IMG/VR virus record: IMGVR_UViG_3300009636_000014
Coordinates: 1 to 42,957 of that record
Direction: 5' to 3' (one strand)
DNA: 42,957 nt
Source: a virus
Position numbers and translations under genes: made by a program
In this document: positions 31,401-41,160 of the stretch, piece by piece
Position numbering within the stretch: position 1 is the first letter of the stretch
Layout of the letters: each line of letters starts with the position of its first letter
Notes under the pieces: generated by a model
Seen by the model: only the letters and a program-made list of their open reading frames with translations
Database searches by the model: none
Told to the model about the DNA's origin: nothing

Positions 31401-33881
31401 ATGCCTGAACCAAGAAAATCAAAACAAGAATTAAAAGAGGAAGCACAATTTCTTGAAAGTCTTGATAGTCGATACAGGGAAATGCTTAAACTTCAAGGTA
31501 AGGAGTTACAAGCGGAAAAAAGCCTTTTAGCTATGCAGAAGGCCCGATTGGAGGCAAAAAAGGAGGGGATGGATGCCAAAGAATATGAGATTAAATTGAA
31601 TATTCTTAATACCGAAGAGAAAATTTTAGGCCGAGGCAAAGCAAAAAGGGAAAATGTGGTTAAATTGCTTCAAGAACATGAAAGTCTTAGCAAGAGTCAG
31701 GATAAATTTTTAAAATCTCAGAAAAAATCTATAGAATTGGAAGAAATATTGGACACGTTGGGTCTTGGTAGATTGAACAGATTTGTTGGGTTATTAAAAG
31801 GAATGGGTACAGCTGAAGCGTTGGCTAAAGTAGCCTTCATCGGAACGCTTATTTACATTGCTAGGTTGGCTTATAATTTTCAACAAATAGATAAAGCGGC
31901 TGGAGGATTCAGAAAAACGATGGGTATAATAAGGGCTGATTCCGGAAGATTGGAAAAAATAGTCAGAGATGTTAATTACAATTTTGCTCACATCGGGGCC
32001 ACCGCAGAAGATGTTTATAAGTCGGTTTTGGCTGTGACGGCGACATTAGGAAGTTCCAATGCAGTCACAACTAAGATGTTGGAAACAATGACGTTGTTAT
32101 CGGCTCAGCTTGGAGTAGCTGAATCCACGTCCGCTGAATTTTTAAGAGTTATGGGCCAAGTATCAAGGAATACGATGGATTCCCAAACCAACATGGCTTT
32201 ATTTACTGCTAAATTGTCGGCAGCAGCAGGAACAAATTTGAATGAAGTCATGGGAGATATTGCTTCTGCATCTAAAACTGGATATCAATTTTTGAGTAGG
32301 GACCCACTGGCTCTTGCCAAGGCTGCAGTCGAGGCGAAAAAAATGGGCACGAATTTGGAATCGGCCACCCACACTGCATCTTCTTTGTTAAACTTTACCG
32401 AAAGTGTAAAGAATGAAATGGAGGCCAGCGTTCTTGTTGGAAAATCCATAAATCTTCAAAAGGCTCGTGAATTAGCTTATCACCGAGACATAAGAGGGTT
32501 GAATGCTGAAATTTTGAATGTAATGAAGCAGACAAATTTTGAAAATCTCGACCCGTTCCAGCAAGACGCAGTAGCAAGGGCGTTGGGAAAATCGGCAGAT
32601 GAATTGGCAAAAATGGCTCAAGCAGATAGGGAAATGAATGCCATGCGAAACAGTAAGGACAAATCAATAAAAGCTGAAGTTGCCGCCTACGATAAATTGG
32701 TCAATTCCAACAGGTCTATGGCTGATGCCACTGCAAAGGACTACAAAGCAAAATTAATGGCTTTGTCCAACGCGGAATCATTAAAAACCATTACTCTTGC
32801 TATTCATGCTATTGTTCAAAAAGGATTGTATCCTCTTTTACCGGTTATTGCTGGAATTTTAAAGGGCATAGGATGGACATTAGATTTTATAAATAATGGA
32901 ATGGGAATGTGGGCAGGTTGGTTGGGACCAATCATAGACATCTTGGATGATATCGCCATATGGTTCTTTACCATAAAGAAACCACAACTTTTAATAGGAC
33001 TTGGAAACTTGATGCAGAACGTATTTGGGGTACCTTTAAAGCTAATTGAAGAAACCGTGCCCAAGGCTAGAGAATTTCTTCAATTGTTTGAGGGTCTTGG
33101 CAAAGGCGGGGGAATGTTTGCAAAATTATTTGGAGGATTAACTAAAATACCAGCCTTATTTAAAACAGTAAGTTCATCGTTTTCCATATTTGGTAAGGTT
33201 TTCGGATTTTTAAAACCGTTTTTGGGTTTTGGTGCAGCTTTGGGAAAATGGATAACTCCCATTGGTTGGATTATAACTGCGGTTATGTTTCTTGTAAATT
33301 TATTCAAACGCTTGTCGGGCATAGGAGCGGCCTTTCATAAAGGTATTTTACAGGGAATATGGTTTGGGATAAAAGCCATTGGTCTTGCCCTTTATGACAC
33401 ACTCATTTCTCCGTTTGTCGAAGTATGGAAATGGTTGAAGAAAACGTTTTTTGGCAGTTCTCCATCCCAATTGGGATTGTTGATTGTTAAAGGAATACAA
33501 GCTGTCGGGTCAATGTTAATCCATATGTTGCTGGCTCCATACATATCCGCATGGAAGTTGATTAAAAAGATTCCTTTCATATCACATTTGTTTGGGGGTA
33601 AAAATATAGCTGGAGCGATTACTCCGGAGGCCAAGGCTACCATGAATGTGACAAAGAATAAGCCGGAAGTAGATGTCAAAAAATCATCTGACGCACTATC
33701 CAACACAGTCGATAACATGCATGATGAACTTGCAAAGAGAATTTCAGCCATTGTTGATGCAATCAATGGTTTGAGAGATGATATGAAAAATGGGAAATTA
33801 ACAGCAAATGTTTACATCGATTCACAAAAGTTGGATGCATTGATGGGCAGAAGATTAGCCTATACAGGTCAACTAACATAA
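31401..33881 (+). CDS. Tail tape measure protein (T4 gp29 position)
   Basis: 826 residues. The N-terminal about 120 are a charged coiled coil (KQELKEEAQFLESLDSRYRE). A helical tape-measure-like region follows (about 150-460: MGIIRADSGRLEKIVRDVNY, AAAGTNLNEVMGDIASASK). Then come several hydrophobic helices (about 470-720; LYPLLPVIAGILKGIGWTLDF, WITPIGWIITAVMFLVNLF) and a short C-terminal helix with a conserved NVYIDSQKLDALMGRRLA ending, common in tape measure proteins. It sets tail length and leaves the tail during DNA injection. It follows gp26/gp51 as gp29 does in T4 (with 27 and 28 not recognised here). Confidence 0.8.
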   Translation: MPEPRKSKQELKEEAQFLESLDSRYREMLKLQGKELQAEKSLLAMQKARLEAKKEGMDAKEYEIKLNILNTEEKILGRGKAKRENVVKLLQEHESLSKSQDKFLKSQKKSIELEEILDTLGLGRLNRFVGLLKGMGTAEALAKVAFIGTLIYIARLAYNFQQIDKAAGGFRKTMGIIRADSGRLEKIVRDVNYNFAHIGATAEDVYKSVLAVTATLGSSNAVTTKMLETMTLLSAQLGVAESTSAEFLRVMGQVSRNTMDSQTNMALFTAKLSAAAGTNLNEVMGDIASASKTGYQFLSRDPLALAKAAVEAKKMGTNLESATHTASSLLNFTESVKNEMEASVLVGKSINLQKARELAYHRDIRGLNAEILNVMKQTNFENLDPFQQDAVARALGKSADELAKMAQADREMNAMRNSKDKSIKAEVAAYDKLVNSNRSMADATAKDYKAKLMALSNAESLKTITLAIHAIVQKGLYPLLPVIAGILKGIGWTLDFINNGMGMWAGWLGPIIDILDDIAIWFFTIKKPQLLIGLGNLMQNVFGVPLKLIEETVPKAREFLQLFEGLGKGGGMFAKLFGGLTKIPALFKTVSSSFSIFGKVFGFLKPFLGFGAALGKWITPIGWIITAVMFLVNLFKRLSGIGAAFHKGILQGIWFGIKAIGLALYDTLISPFVEVWKWLKKTFFGSSPSQLGLLIVKGIQAVGSMLIHMLLAPYISAWKLIKKIPFISHLFGGKNIAGAITPEAKATMNVTKNKPEVDVKKSSDALSNTVDNMHDELAKRISAIVDAINGLRDDMKNGKLTANVYIDSQKLDALMGRRLAYTGQLT

Positions 33882-33896
33882 CATACTTATTAACAT

Positions 33897-36290
33897 ATGC
33901 CAATTGCAACAACATCAGTGATTAAACTTTCAAATTTTCCGCCAACGCTTCCGCACATACCGTTGAATTATCCTTCCGGCCCGGCTCCCGGAAAATTGGA
34001 ATTGATTTTAAATGCGAACAGCACCTATTTGTATCATGAGTTTAGTCCATACACCAATTACAAGGATAGTGTTTTGGCGAGCGTGCTTTCCGATAGACAA
34101 CCATTTTTATACACTTACATCGACCAATATCAAAACGGTTTATTTAATAAATTACCTCAATCTGTTCAATCGTTGGGTTCAATTGTAGGAATAACTCCCG
34201 ACACAGTAAATGATGTTGTTAGAGTTTCCAATTTTATCATATCAACGTGGGGCGTTCAATTTTTAGTAACTCAAGCGGCTATTCAACGGTTGGCTCCATT
34301 TGATGAAACAAGGATTTACAATCCACTGTCGCCTGTTCTTGCCACGGTTTATCCGTTGACTTTGGGGTTGGGAGACATGCCGATTAGACATATTGAAGGC
34401 GGTCTTTTGGGTCTTGCGAATTCAGTAACTTCAATTGTTGGTATTAATTTGGAAAGTGGATTTCAAACACCTGCCAGTACTGTCGGCAGTGCAGCGTTGC
34501 CGACAATTAATACAGGTCAAGGTAAAGGGTTGATTCGTGGCTCTGATGCCGCTAAGGGTGCGGCATCATTCCAATCAAAATGGCAACCGGCAAAGTCAAC
34601 AAACGGGTCGATATTAAGTTCAGCATTGAATAATTTTGCAAGTTCCGTTCAAAGTTCATTTAAGGCATTTTTTGGAAGTGCCCCAAAAGCAAAAGGTATT
34701 TTCAGGTCGGATGAAGAAGGCTATAAAATCATGTCGTTGGGTTTTGCAAATCTGTATCAACCTTGGTTTGCATCCGCCACCGACCAAGTGGATAAAATAA
34801 ATACTTATGGTATGCCACCCACCCCAAACAAAACCACGTTTGGAATCGTTGGTTCCCCACTCGGCACGGGCAATGCACAGACCGTATTTATAAAACAAAA
34901 ACTTATATCGCTTCCTGATAGATTTGTATATGTTCCGACTACGGATGGAATCGCTGGCTATGTTATTGGTACTAAAACAACAGGCTATGGTGCTGGTGAT
35001 AAATATACGGATGTTATAGGCAGACAACCTCAAAGTAATGTGGATGGGTTGACTAATTCTGACGTAACATTACAGTATAGTTATTACATACAAGAATCTA
35101 ATAATTACCCCACTAAACTTTCAGACCCGCAATCGTCCGGTGTGGCAGAAATTGAAAAACAACTACAGAGTGTTATTAATGATATAAATGCGGCACCCAC
35201 ATATAAAGTGTTTACAAACAATTGGTCTTATCTGTTGCCCTATGGAAGTGATGCTAGATATGTTGGGTATGATAATTGGACAAGTAGAAAAGCAGCCGCA
35301 GATTTTGGAAAAGCGATAATTGGAAAAATAGGTACTGGAGAAGAGTACAATGCTGCTGCATCTGGCCCCACAAACAATGATACCACTATACCAAAAACAA
35401 TTGATGTATATGGTTCAAAGACAAACAATTTAAGAATGGCTACAACATTTATGTCTGACGGTATTAATATGTTGACGGTATTGGATTCGTCTCGGAATAC
35501 GCCTGACAATGATTTGTTCAATGCTGTTTATCCTAATTGGGTTGAATGGAAGCCATACAATGATGATTTGATCGCGTTCTTTTTTTATGATGTGGTAAAT
35601 GACAAGTATATTCCATTTCGTGCCACCGTAAAAGGTATCTCGGAAGGTAACACTGCGTTTTGGGATGAGCTTCGTTTCATAGGAAGAGCAGACCAATTAT
35701 ATTCATATAATGGATTTAGTAGAACACTTTCTTTTACTTTTAATGTTGTAATTAATAGTGTTAGTGAATTGTTACCATCGTGGGAGAAAATCAATTATAT
35801 TGCAAGTGCGGTCAAACCATCGAACTATACATCAGGTCAGGTTATAAATCAAGCTTTCAATAGATTTATTGTTCCGCCTATGTTTATGATAACCATAGGC
35901 GATTTGTATAAATTTCAGCCGATGGTCATTACATCAATAAATGTTAATATTCCTGATGATGCTTCGTGGGAAACATTGAATGAAAATAATTCAATATTAG
36001 GTTGGAGTTATTTGAATGGCTTGGTTACTTCTCCAAATTTGGGCAAAAATTATGGTCAACTTCCGAGGGAAGTTGAAGTTGCTGTCACTTGCAACTTACT
36101 TGAAAAGGAACGTGCGATTGTTGGCGGTTCTCATTTTGGTCATGGACCAAGAGTTGATAATTGGGAAAATTTGAATGTTGATAGTCGATTCTCGACCGGC
36201 AGTGCAAATATTCCATATTTGCCTGTTCCAACAACATTGCATAAGAATTTCGTGGTATGGAATAATCCCGGAAGTTCTTTAAAGGCTTAA
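33897..36290 (+). CDS. Large baseplate/tail-tube-associated structural protein
   Basis: 797 residues, directly after the tape measure and before a LysM-type baseplate protein. The N-terminal about 190 residues are hydrophobic and helical (TYLYHEFSPYTNYKDSVLAS; VSNFIISTWGVQFLVTQAAI). The C-terminal third (about 500-740) has a compact alpha/beta domain with WVEWKPYNDDLIAFFFYD, RATVKGISEGNTAFWDELRF and YLNGLVTSPNLGKNYG. DNDLIAFFF-x(n)-FRATV-x-GI-S is a pattern I associate with T4-like baseplate proteins of the gp48/gp54 region or their functional replacements. I cannot assign a single T4 homologue. Confidence 0.5.
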   Translation: MPIATTSVIKLSNFPPTLPHIPLNYPSGPAPGKLELILNANSTYLYHEFSPYTNYKDSVLASVLSDRQPFLYTYIDQYQNGLFNKLPQSVQSLGSIVGITPDTVNDVVRVSNFIISTWGVQFLVTQAAIQRLAPFDETRIYNPLSPVLATVYPLTLGLGDMPIRHIEGGLLGLANSVTSIVGINLESGFQTPASTVGSAALPTINTGQGKGLIRGSDAAKGAASFQSKWQPAKSTNGSILSSALNNFASSVQSSFKAFFGSAPKAKGIFRSDEEGYKIMSLGFANLYQPWFASATDQVDKINTYGMPPTPNKTTFGIVGSPLGTGNAQTVFIKQKLISLPDRFVYVPTTDGIAGYVIGTKTTGYGAGDKYTDVIGRQPQSNVDGLTNSDVTLQYSYYIQESNNYPTKLSDPQSSGVAEIEKQLQSVINDINAAPTYKVFTNNWSYLLPYGSDARYVGYDNWTSRKAAADFGKAIIGKIGTGEEYNAAASGPTNNDTTIPKTIDVYGSKTNNLRMATTFMSDGINMLTVLDSSRNTPDNDLFNAVYPNWVEWKPYNDDLIAFFFYDVVNDKYIPFRATVKGISEGNTAFWDELRFIGRADQLYSYNGFSRTLSFTFNVVINSVSELLPSWEKINYIASAVKPSNYTSGQVINQAFNRFIVPPMFMITIGDLYKFQPMVITSINVNIPDDASWETLNENNSILGWSYLNGLVTSPNLGKNYGQLPREVEVAVTCNLLEKERAIVGGSHFGHGPRVDNWENLNVDSRFSTGSANIPYLPVPTTLHKNFVVWNNPGSSLKA

Positions 36291-36293
36291 TTT

Positions 36294-36599
36294 ATGAAAA
36301 GATATGATTCAACCGCAACAATACCAAGATGGGATGGTAAAAAAGTATATGTTACAACCCAATACCCTATTGTCGAGCCACAGGATAGTGATGCAATAGT
36401 CATATCCAATGATGCAGATTATTTGGATAATCTTGCTTACAAATACTATAATGACCCTACGTTGTGGTGGGTTATAGCCTTGGTTAACAATCTTGGCAAG
36501 GGAAGAATGAGTGTTCCACCCGGTCGCCAATTGCGTATTCCAACAAATATCAATGATATTTTAGTACAATTTAATACCTTGAATTACAATTCACAATAA
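36294..36599 (+). CDS. LysM-like baseplate wedge protein (gp53-like)
   Basis: 101 residues. Residues 42-85 read DNLAYKYYNDPTLWWVIALV followed by NNLGKGRMSVPPGRQLRIP, a LysM domain in the form typical of phage baseplate proteins (gp53 family and relatives): a D-x-L-A-Y-K-Y-Y-x-D helix, the W-W-x-I-A helix and a PG-x-x-L-x-IP closing strand. In T4 gp53 closes the wedge ring; elsewhere LysM proteins link hub and wedge. It begins 3 nt after the previous stop and ends 3 nt before the next start. Confidence 0.75.
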   Translation: MKRYDSTATIPRWDGKKVYVTTQYPIVEPQDSDAIVISNDADYLDNLAYKYYNDPTLWWVIALVNNLGKGRMSVPPGRQLRIPTNINDILVQFNTLNYNSQ

Positions 36600-36602
36600 G
36601 TT

Positions 36603-39278
36603 ATGCCAGCTCCTATAATACCGTGGCAACCTTCGAACATACCGATTGAGCTTCAAACTGAATTAAACAGAAGAAAAATCAATCGAAGTTTCAAATATGT
36701 TCAAAACCAACAAGCAAGTTGGGATGCGGAAACCGGCGATTGGAAAGAATATCGCGGCCCGATGGTTTCTTGGATACGTTTTTGTTCCAATGGTGCGGGT
36801 CATCCGCTTGTAACAGGTTCTTATGGAGAAAACAAGGAACGATTTGTATTATATAGTGGCAAAGGATTTTATCAAAGTTATGGTTTTCAACCCCCAACAT
36901 CCGCACCCGGTTCCAAGTATCAGGTGATTGGATATACTCCCGGCGATTATGAAAATGCTGATTTTGGTGAACCCCACACCATTGAAAATTCTTTGATACA
37001 ACCGTCTGATGAACCCGTAAATTATCCGATTCATGTACCACCACCTGAAATTTCAAGAATGGAAGTCACCGTTCAAAAGGAACTTTTTCGTCGCGCGCAG
37101 ATTGAATGGGTTTGCTTTTCTTGGAAACAACTCGTTTATATGACGCCCTATTTTCTTGTTCCGGGCATAACCTGCATGGTGGAATGGGGATGGAATCTTT
37201 ATAATATTCAGTCTTTGGTAAATCTTGGGGACAAACAATTAATGAGACAATTATGGGATAACGCCTATCCTCTTTATACCAATAACATTCTTAAATCCAA
37301 CGGTAATTACGATGTGGTTTATGGTATGATTACCAATTTCAATTGGAGTATTGAAGGTAATAAAATACTTTGCACAACGGAAATCACTTCCAAAGACCGA
37401 TTGTATTCGGGTATAGCCAAGGATTATGGCCTGTCTGTGGAAAGTTCCACGGATAAAACCAAAAACGGTATCTTTCAATCACTTAAAGATTTTATAGATT
37501 ACAGAGATACTTTAAAAAATTTGAGATCCCTTGCAACCGTGGCTCCCGTTGTAAGTACAGACCTTCTATCAAGAAACAACAAAGACCCGAATAATGGCAT
37601 ATGGTATGATATTTTGAATCCTTTGTTAAAAAAAGGAACGGTGGAACAACAGGCCATGAGAGCGCCATATATTTTTGGTGTTTTTTCAGGCAGGCCATCC
37701 GATGCTTATGACCAAAAAGGTACCGAAATGTTTGGTAGTCCTAAAAATGGGGATTTTGATTTTGGTATAAAGGACAAGGACGATGCTAGTAACTTTTGGA
37801 TTAATATGGGCTTGGTGACTTCAATTTTAAATTATTTTTCTGCTTTGGATAGTGGCGGTAAAAATGGTAACAACATGTTTGAAGTTGATATTCAAAATTG
37901 TGTAATAGGCGGGCATCCAAACTTGGTTTCTTGTGACCCAAGAGTATTAATTCCAAATTATAAAGCGCCAAAATTTTTGTATGGTATTCCGGGATTGGTG
38001 GATAATGTGGGTGGTCTAGCCTATAATCCCAATCCCAAGAATCCATATTCTTATCAAGTGGTAAACCCCACTCCTTTGACAAATGCTAGTTCCATTCAAG
38101 ACCAAAAATTAGCCGAAGTATGTATGCAACCCGGTAAAAATTGTTATCGTGACAATTTGGACCCTATTATTAATTACAATAGGTATCGTTGGGCTAAAAT
38201 AGCCAATAATGTATTTCAAAAGTCGCCCGTAGCTTACTATAGTTTTCCATCTAAAGAGAATTCAATAACGTTGCCTGTAAGTCTTAGAGGGTTGAACGGC
38301 AACGTATTGGAGAAAGACACATCAGGATTACTTTCCAACGTCTATATTTCCTTTGGTATGTTTAAAGAAGCCATTGAAAACGAATCCAACGCGTCATACA
38401 CGGACATATATAATCATATTTTACAGGTTTTAATGAGTGCATCAGATGGCTTTTGGGATTTAATATTAGTTGATGTTGATGGAGTTCTTACAATAACGGA
38501 CAAAAAATTTGTAGGAAGCCGTGACACAATAAATGACCGTGTATATTCTTTTGATTATTATGACGCAGACAGTATTATCAAAGCTATAAAATTCAGACCG
38601 GTATTGTCTGACGCACAAGCCACAAGAACCATTTATGGGGAAGTCAATAATAAAAATTCCAAATATAAATACTTGGATAAGAATGATGTTTTGGATTACA
38701 GGTTTCGTGATGCAGTAATTGGCACTGTGGAAGATAAAACCCAAGGAGACAAACAGGGAGATTTGGATAAAAGGCAAACGGCACAAGGACAACAAATGGA
38801 TTTGTTAAGTAATGTTCAGAAAATCAATTATCAAAATGATGATGGGTCGCTGCAAATGTCATTAAGTCCATTCAGACAAAATTCCATTCCACCACCAAAT
38901 ACGCCTAGTGACATGCCTGAGGTCGTTAAATTGGTGCTACCGGACCCACAACTTCTTAGATTGTTGATAAACGATGGTGATTTTGACAATAATCCTAGAT
39001 ATTGTGCAGTTCAGCCGGGTATTATTATCGAACTTACGTTGCAAGGTATAGGCGGCTTGAGAACATTTCAATATTTTACCGTAAGAAATCTTCCGGAGCC
39101 ATATAGTGACCGAAATATCATTTTTCGCATAACCGATGTTATTCATACCCTTGAAGCAGGCAATTGGGAAACCACCATCAGAGCCCAGCCTTCTCCCTTG
39201 CGTAGCTTTATCAAGAGCAGGCTTAAAGGCCCTTATACCAATACCACCAATGGGTGGTTGCCTGACCCGCCAAATTAA
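36603..39278 (+). CDS. Large baseplate protein (hub-like candidate)
   Basis: 891 residues. The N-terminal half has MEVTVQKELFRRAQIEWVCF, MTPYFLVPGITCMVEWGWNLY and VVYGMITNFNWSIEGNKILC, the last resembling the beta-barrel strands of gp27-type hub domains. The C-terminal quarter includes DADSIIKAIKFRP (typical after a hub barrel), a linker rich in Asp/Gln (about 690-760) and PGIIIELTLQGIGGLRTFQYF, then FRITDVIHTLEAGNWETTIR. The last motif (H-x-I-x-x-G-x-W-x-T-x-I) is typical of baseplate hub proteins. No lysozyme or peptidase signature is seen. It ends the virion block before the polymerase. Confidence 0.55.
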   Translation: MPAPIIPWQPSNIPIELQTELNRRKINRSFKYVQNQQASWDAETGDWKEYRGPMVSWIRFCSNGAGHPLVTGSYGENKERFVLYSGKGFYQSYGFQPPTSAPGSKYQVIGYTPGDYENADFGEPHTIENSLIQPSDEPVNYPIHVPPPEISRMEVTVQKELFRRAQIEWVCFSWKQLVYMTPYFLVPGITCMVEWGWNLYNIQSLVNLGDKQLMRQLWDNAYPLYTNNILKSNGNYDVVYGMITNFNWSIEGNKILCTTEITSKDRLYSGIAKDYGLSVESSTDKTKNGIFQSLKDFIDYRDTLKNLRSLATVAPVVSTDLLSRNNKDPNNGIWYDILNPLLKKGTVEQQAMRAPYIFGVFSGRPSDAYDQKGTEMFGSPKNGDFDFGIKDKDDASNFWINMGLVTSILNYFSALDSGGKNGNNMFEVDIQNCVIGGHPNLVSCDPRVLIPNYKAPKFLYGIPGLVDNVGGLAYNPNPKNPYSYQVVNPTPLTNASSIQDQKLAEVCMQPGKNCYRDNLDPIINYNRYRWAKIANNVFQKSPVAYYSFPSKENSITLPVSLRGLNGNVLEKDTSGLLSNVYISFGMFKEAIENESNASYTDIYNHILQVLMSASDGFWDLILVDVDGVLTITDKKFVGSRDTINDRVYSFDYYDADSIIKAIKFRPVLSDAQATRTIYGEVNNKNSKYKYLDKNDVLDYRFRDAVIGTVEDKTQGDKQGDLDKRQTAQGQQMDLLSNVQKINYQNDDGSLQMSLSPFRQNSIPPPNTPSDMPEVVKLVLPDPQLLRLLINDGDFDNNPRYCAVQPGIIIELTLQGIGGLRTFQYFTVRNLPEPYSDRNIIFRITDVIHTLEAGNWETTIRAQPSPLRSFIKSRLKGPYTNTTNGWLPDPPN

Positions 39279-39312
39279 AAACGGATTGACATTTTGCTGT
39301 TGAACTCTTATC

Positions 39313-40665
39313 ATGTCCAACATGGTTAATAATTATAAAGATTTAATAAAAAAACTTCGTCACATTCCAATTGTTTTATGGGCAATTCCTTCCGATGAAT
39401 TCCTTCATCCATGTGCTACCGATGTTTCTGCGGTCTTTATAAAAGAGTTGGTTGATGGTGACACCTATTGTGTATCGTTTAATCATCCTGATTTGCCGCC
39501 CATTGTAGATAAAAAAACATTTATTAACGATTTGAATGAAGTTCATGATGGTGGAAGAAAATGGGTATTTGATAAAAAATCTTTCATGCAACTTTTGCCG
39601 GTTGAAAGACTGTTGGATTTTGATTTGTTAATCCATCTTCAAAAGGGACGAATAATAGACAAACAATCCCTTGAAACCCCAGCACATCAGTTTATTTATA
39701 GAACTAAACGGGAATGTGGTGATTTAAACAAGGTTGTTCCTTTATTGAAACACAAGGAAGTGTTTGAAAAAATGTGTGCCGAAGTCTTTGACGCGGATAC
39801 AAATATTTTGGAAGAAGGTTATGAAAAAGAAAATGAAATCATTATAGAGACCTTGGCAAAGTTGGAGGCAAACGGTATTTATGTCAACGAAAATGATTTT
39901 GCAAAGCATTTCAATGCAAAAATACAACCCAATGGATTAGTTTACAGTAAATATAATGTTTATACCAGTACAGGCAGGCCAAGTAATCACTTTGATGGTG
40001 TAAATTATGCGGCTTTGAATAAAGAGGATGGTTCGCGGTCGTGTTTTGTTTCTCGTTATGGTGATGACGGTATGATGGTATTGATTGATTATTCGGCTTT
40101 TCATCCGAGAATTATTTGCCACATCACGCATTTCCCTATGGATATCAATGAGGATATCTACAAATATTTGGGAGAAATGTATTTTCAGAGAAAGGTTACG
40201 GAATATGACATGGCTGAGATCAAAAGTATAACCATGCGACAATTGTATGGCGGGGTTGAACAAAAGTATGAGACCATCAAGTATTTCAGTAATTTGAAAG
40301 AATTTATAAATATTCATTGGGAAAAGTTCAAAAAGGATGGATTTACATTTACACCATTGTTTAGAAGAATTATCACTGATAAACATTTGAAGGAAGCTAA
40401 TCCTGCAAAATTATTCAATTATCTTCTTCAAGCTACGGAAACTGAAATTGCTTTGTCGGCGGTCAAGGTGGTAAATGAATATCTTGAAACCAAAAAAACA
40501 AAAGCAGTATTATACACTTACGATTCCTTGTTGTTTGATTTTTATAAAGGTGATGGACAAACCGTTCTAACCGACATCATGGAAATAATGACCATGTGTA
40601 AGAGGTTTCCGATTAAAGTGTATAAAGGTGAGTCGTATAATTCGATGGTTCAAATCTACCCTTAA
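39313..40665 (+). CDS. Family A DNA polymerase (exonuclease domain absent or degraded)
   Basis: 450 residues. Polymerase motifs in order: YTSTGRPSNHFDGVNYAALN (template/fingers-palm segment); motif A LIDYSAFHPRII with Asp259 (compare DYSQIELR); motif B EIKSITMRQLYGG (compare R-x3-K-x6-YG); motif C LYTYDSLLFDF with Asp404 (compare VHDE, here YDS). The N-terminal about 170 residues cover where a 3'-5' exonuclease would be but show no clear DxE / exonuclease triad; only PSDEFLHP is acidic. It is shorter than E. coli Pol I Klenow (about 600). A separate exonuclease gene elsewhere would parallel Rhodothermus phage RM378, whose polymerase is split. It has a TTGACA hexamer at 39286. Confidence 0.8.
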   Translation: MSNMVNNYKDLIKKLRHIPIVLWAIPSDEFLHPCATDVSAVFIKELVDGDTYCVSFNHPDLPPIVDKKTFINDLNEVHDGGRKWVFDKKSFMQLLPVERLLDFDLLIHLQKGRIIDKQSLETPAHQFIYRTKRECGDLNKVVPLLKHKEVFEKMCAEVFDADTNILEEGYEKENEIIIETLAKLEANGIYVNENDFAKHFNAKIQPNGLVYSKYNVYTSTGRPSNHFDGVNYAALNKEDGSRSCFVSRYGDDGMMVLIDYSAFHPRIICHITHFPMDINEDIYKYLGEMYFQRKVTEYDMAEIKSITMRQLYGGVEQKYETIKYFSNLKEFINIHWEKFKKDGFTFTPLFRRIITDKHLKEANPAKLFNYLLQATETEIALSAVKVVNEYLETKKTKAVLYTYDSLLFDFYKGDGQTVLTDIMEIMTMCKRFPIKVYKGESYNSMVQIYP

Positions 40666-40683
40666 TTTTGGGATTTTTAATAA

Positions 40684-40691
40684 TATTTATA
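40684..40691 (+). promoter_or_regulatory. TATTTATA box close to start codon
   Basis: AATATTTATAGTTGTG: the box ends 3 nt before the GTG at 40695, after the polymerase stop at 40665. Confidence 0.4.
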
Positions 40692-40694
40692 GTT

Positions 40695-41138
40695 GTGACA
40701 AAGAATGATTTACGGCATCTTATTAAAGAAGTAATAAATGAAGTCTTGCAAGAAAATATAGACTTACGCAAAAGTTGGGTCGTATTGCATGATATGGGTC
40801 ATGGATGGTATCCGCAAATGGAAGGTGCAGGAAAACTTTATTTATATTCGCCTATCTTAAATAAAAGAAGCGTACATTTTTCTATTTTTTTAAAAGGAAA
40901 ATTTAAATATTTTATTTTTCCTTCTGAGGATGATGCTATAAGAGCAAAAGACTTATTTAGAAGAATTTTCAACAGTTATGGTGGATCATGGCCAACGGTT
41001 CAATGGTCAATAGGACCAGCGTATAATTATTTGGGTGGTGCTTATCATAAGGATGATAGACAATATTCTAACATGGATTTTTTATTAGGATATGAAGATG
41101 ATGATGACGATGATGCAGATAAATGGAAAAGAGGATAA
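40695..41138 (+). CDS. Tagged small protein with acidic C-terminus, unknown
   Basis: 147 residues from the GTG at 40695 (VTKNDLRHLIKEVINEVLQEN). This start is chosen because it places the LIKE-type tag at the N-terminus, just as in the 27953 gene. After the tag is an alpha/beta domain: KSWVVLHDMGHGW, VHFSIFLKGKFKYFIFPSED, DAIRAKDLFRRIF and a Gly/Trp-rich segment (GGSWPTVQWSIGPAYNYLGG). It ends in a poly-acidic stretch (EDDDDDDADK). No family recognised. Confidence 0.55.
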   Translation: MTKNDLRHLIKEVINEVLQENIDLRKSWVVLHDMGHGWYPQMEGAGKLYLYSPILNKRSVHFSIFLKGKFKYFIFPSEDDAIRAKDLFRRIFNSYGGSWPTVQWSIGPAYNYLGGAYHKDDRQYSNMDFLLGYEDDDDDDADKWKRG

Positions 41139-41160
41139 CTCTAAAAGTCAATAAAAATTT

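Noticed and set aside
39285-39312. TTGACA/TTATCA sigma-70-like promoter for the polymerase
   Set aside because: The -10 candidate overlaps the start codon. It was not reported as a feature beyond mention because support is weak.
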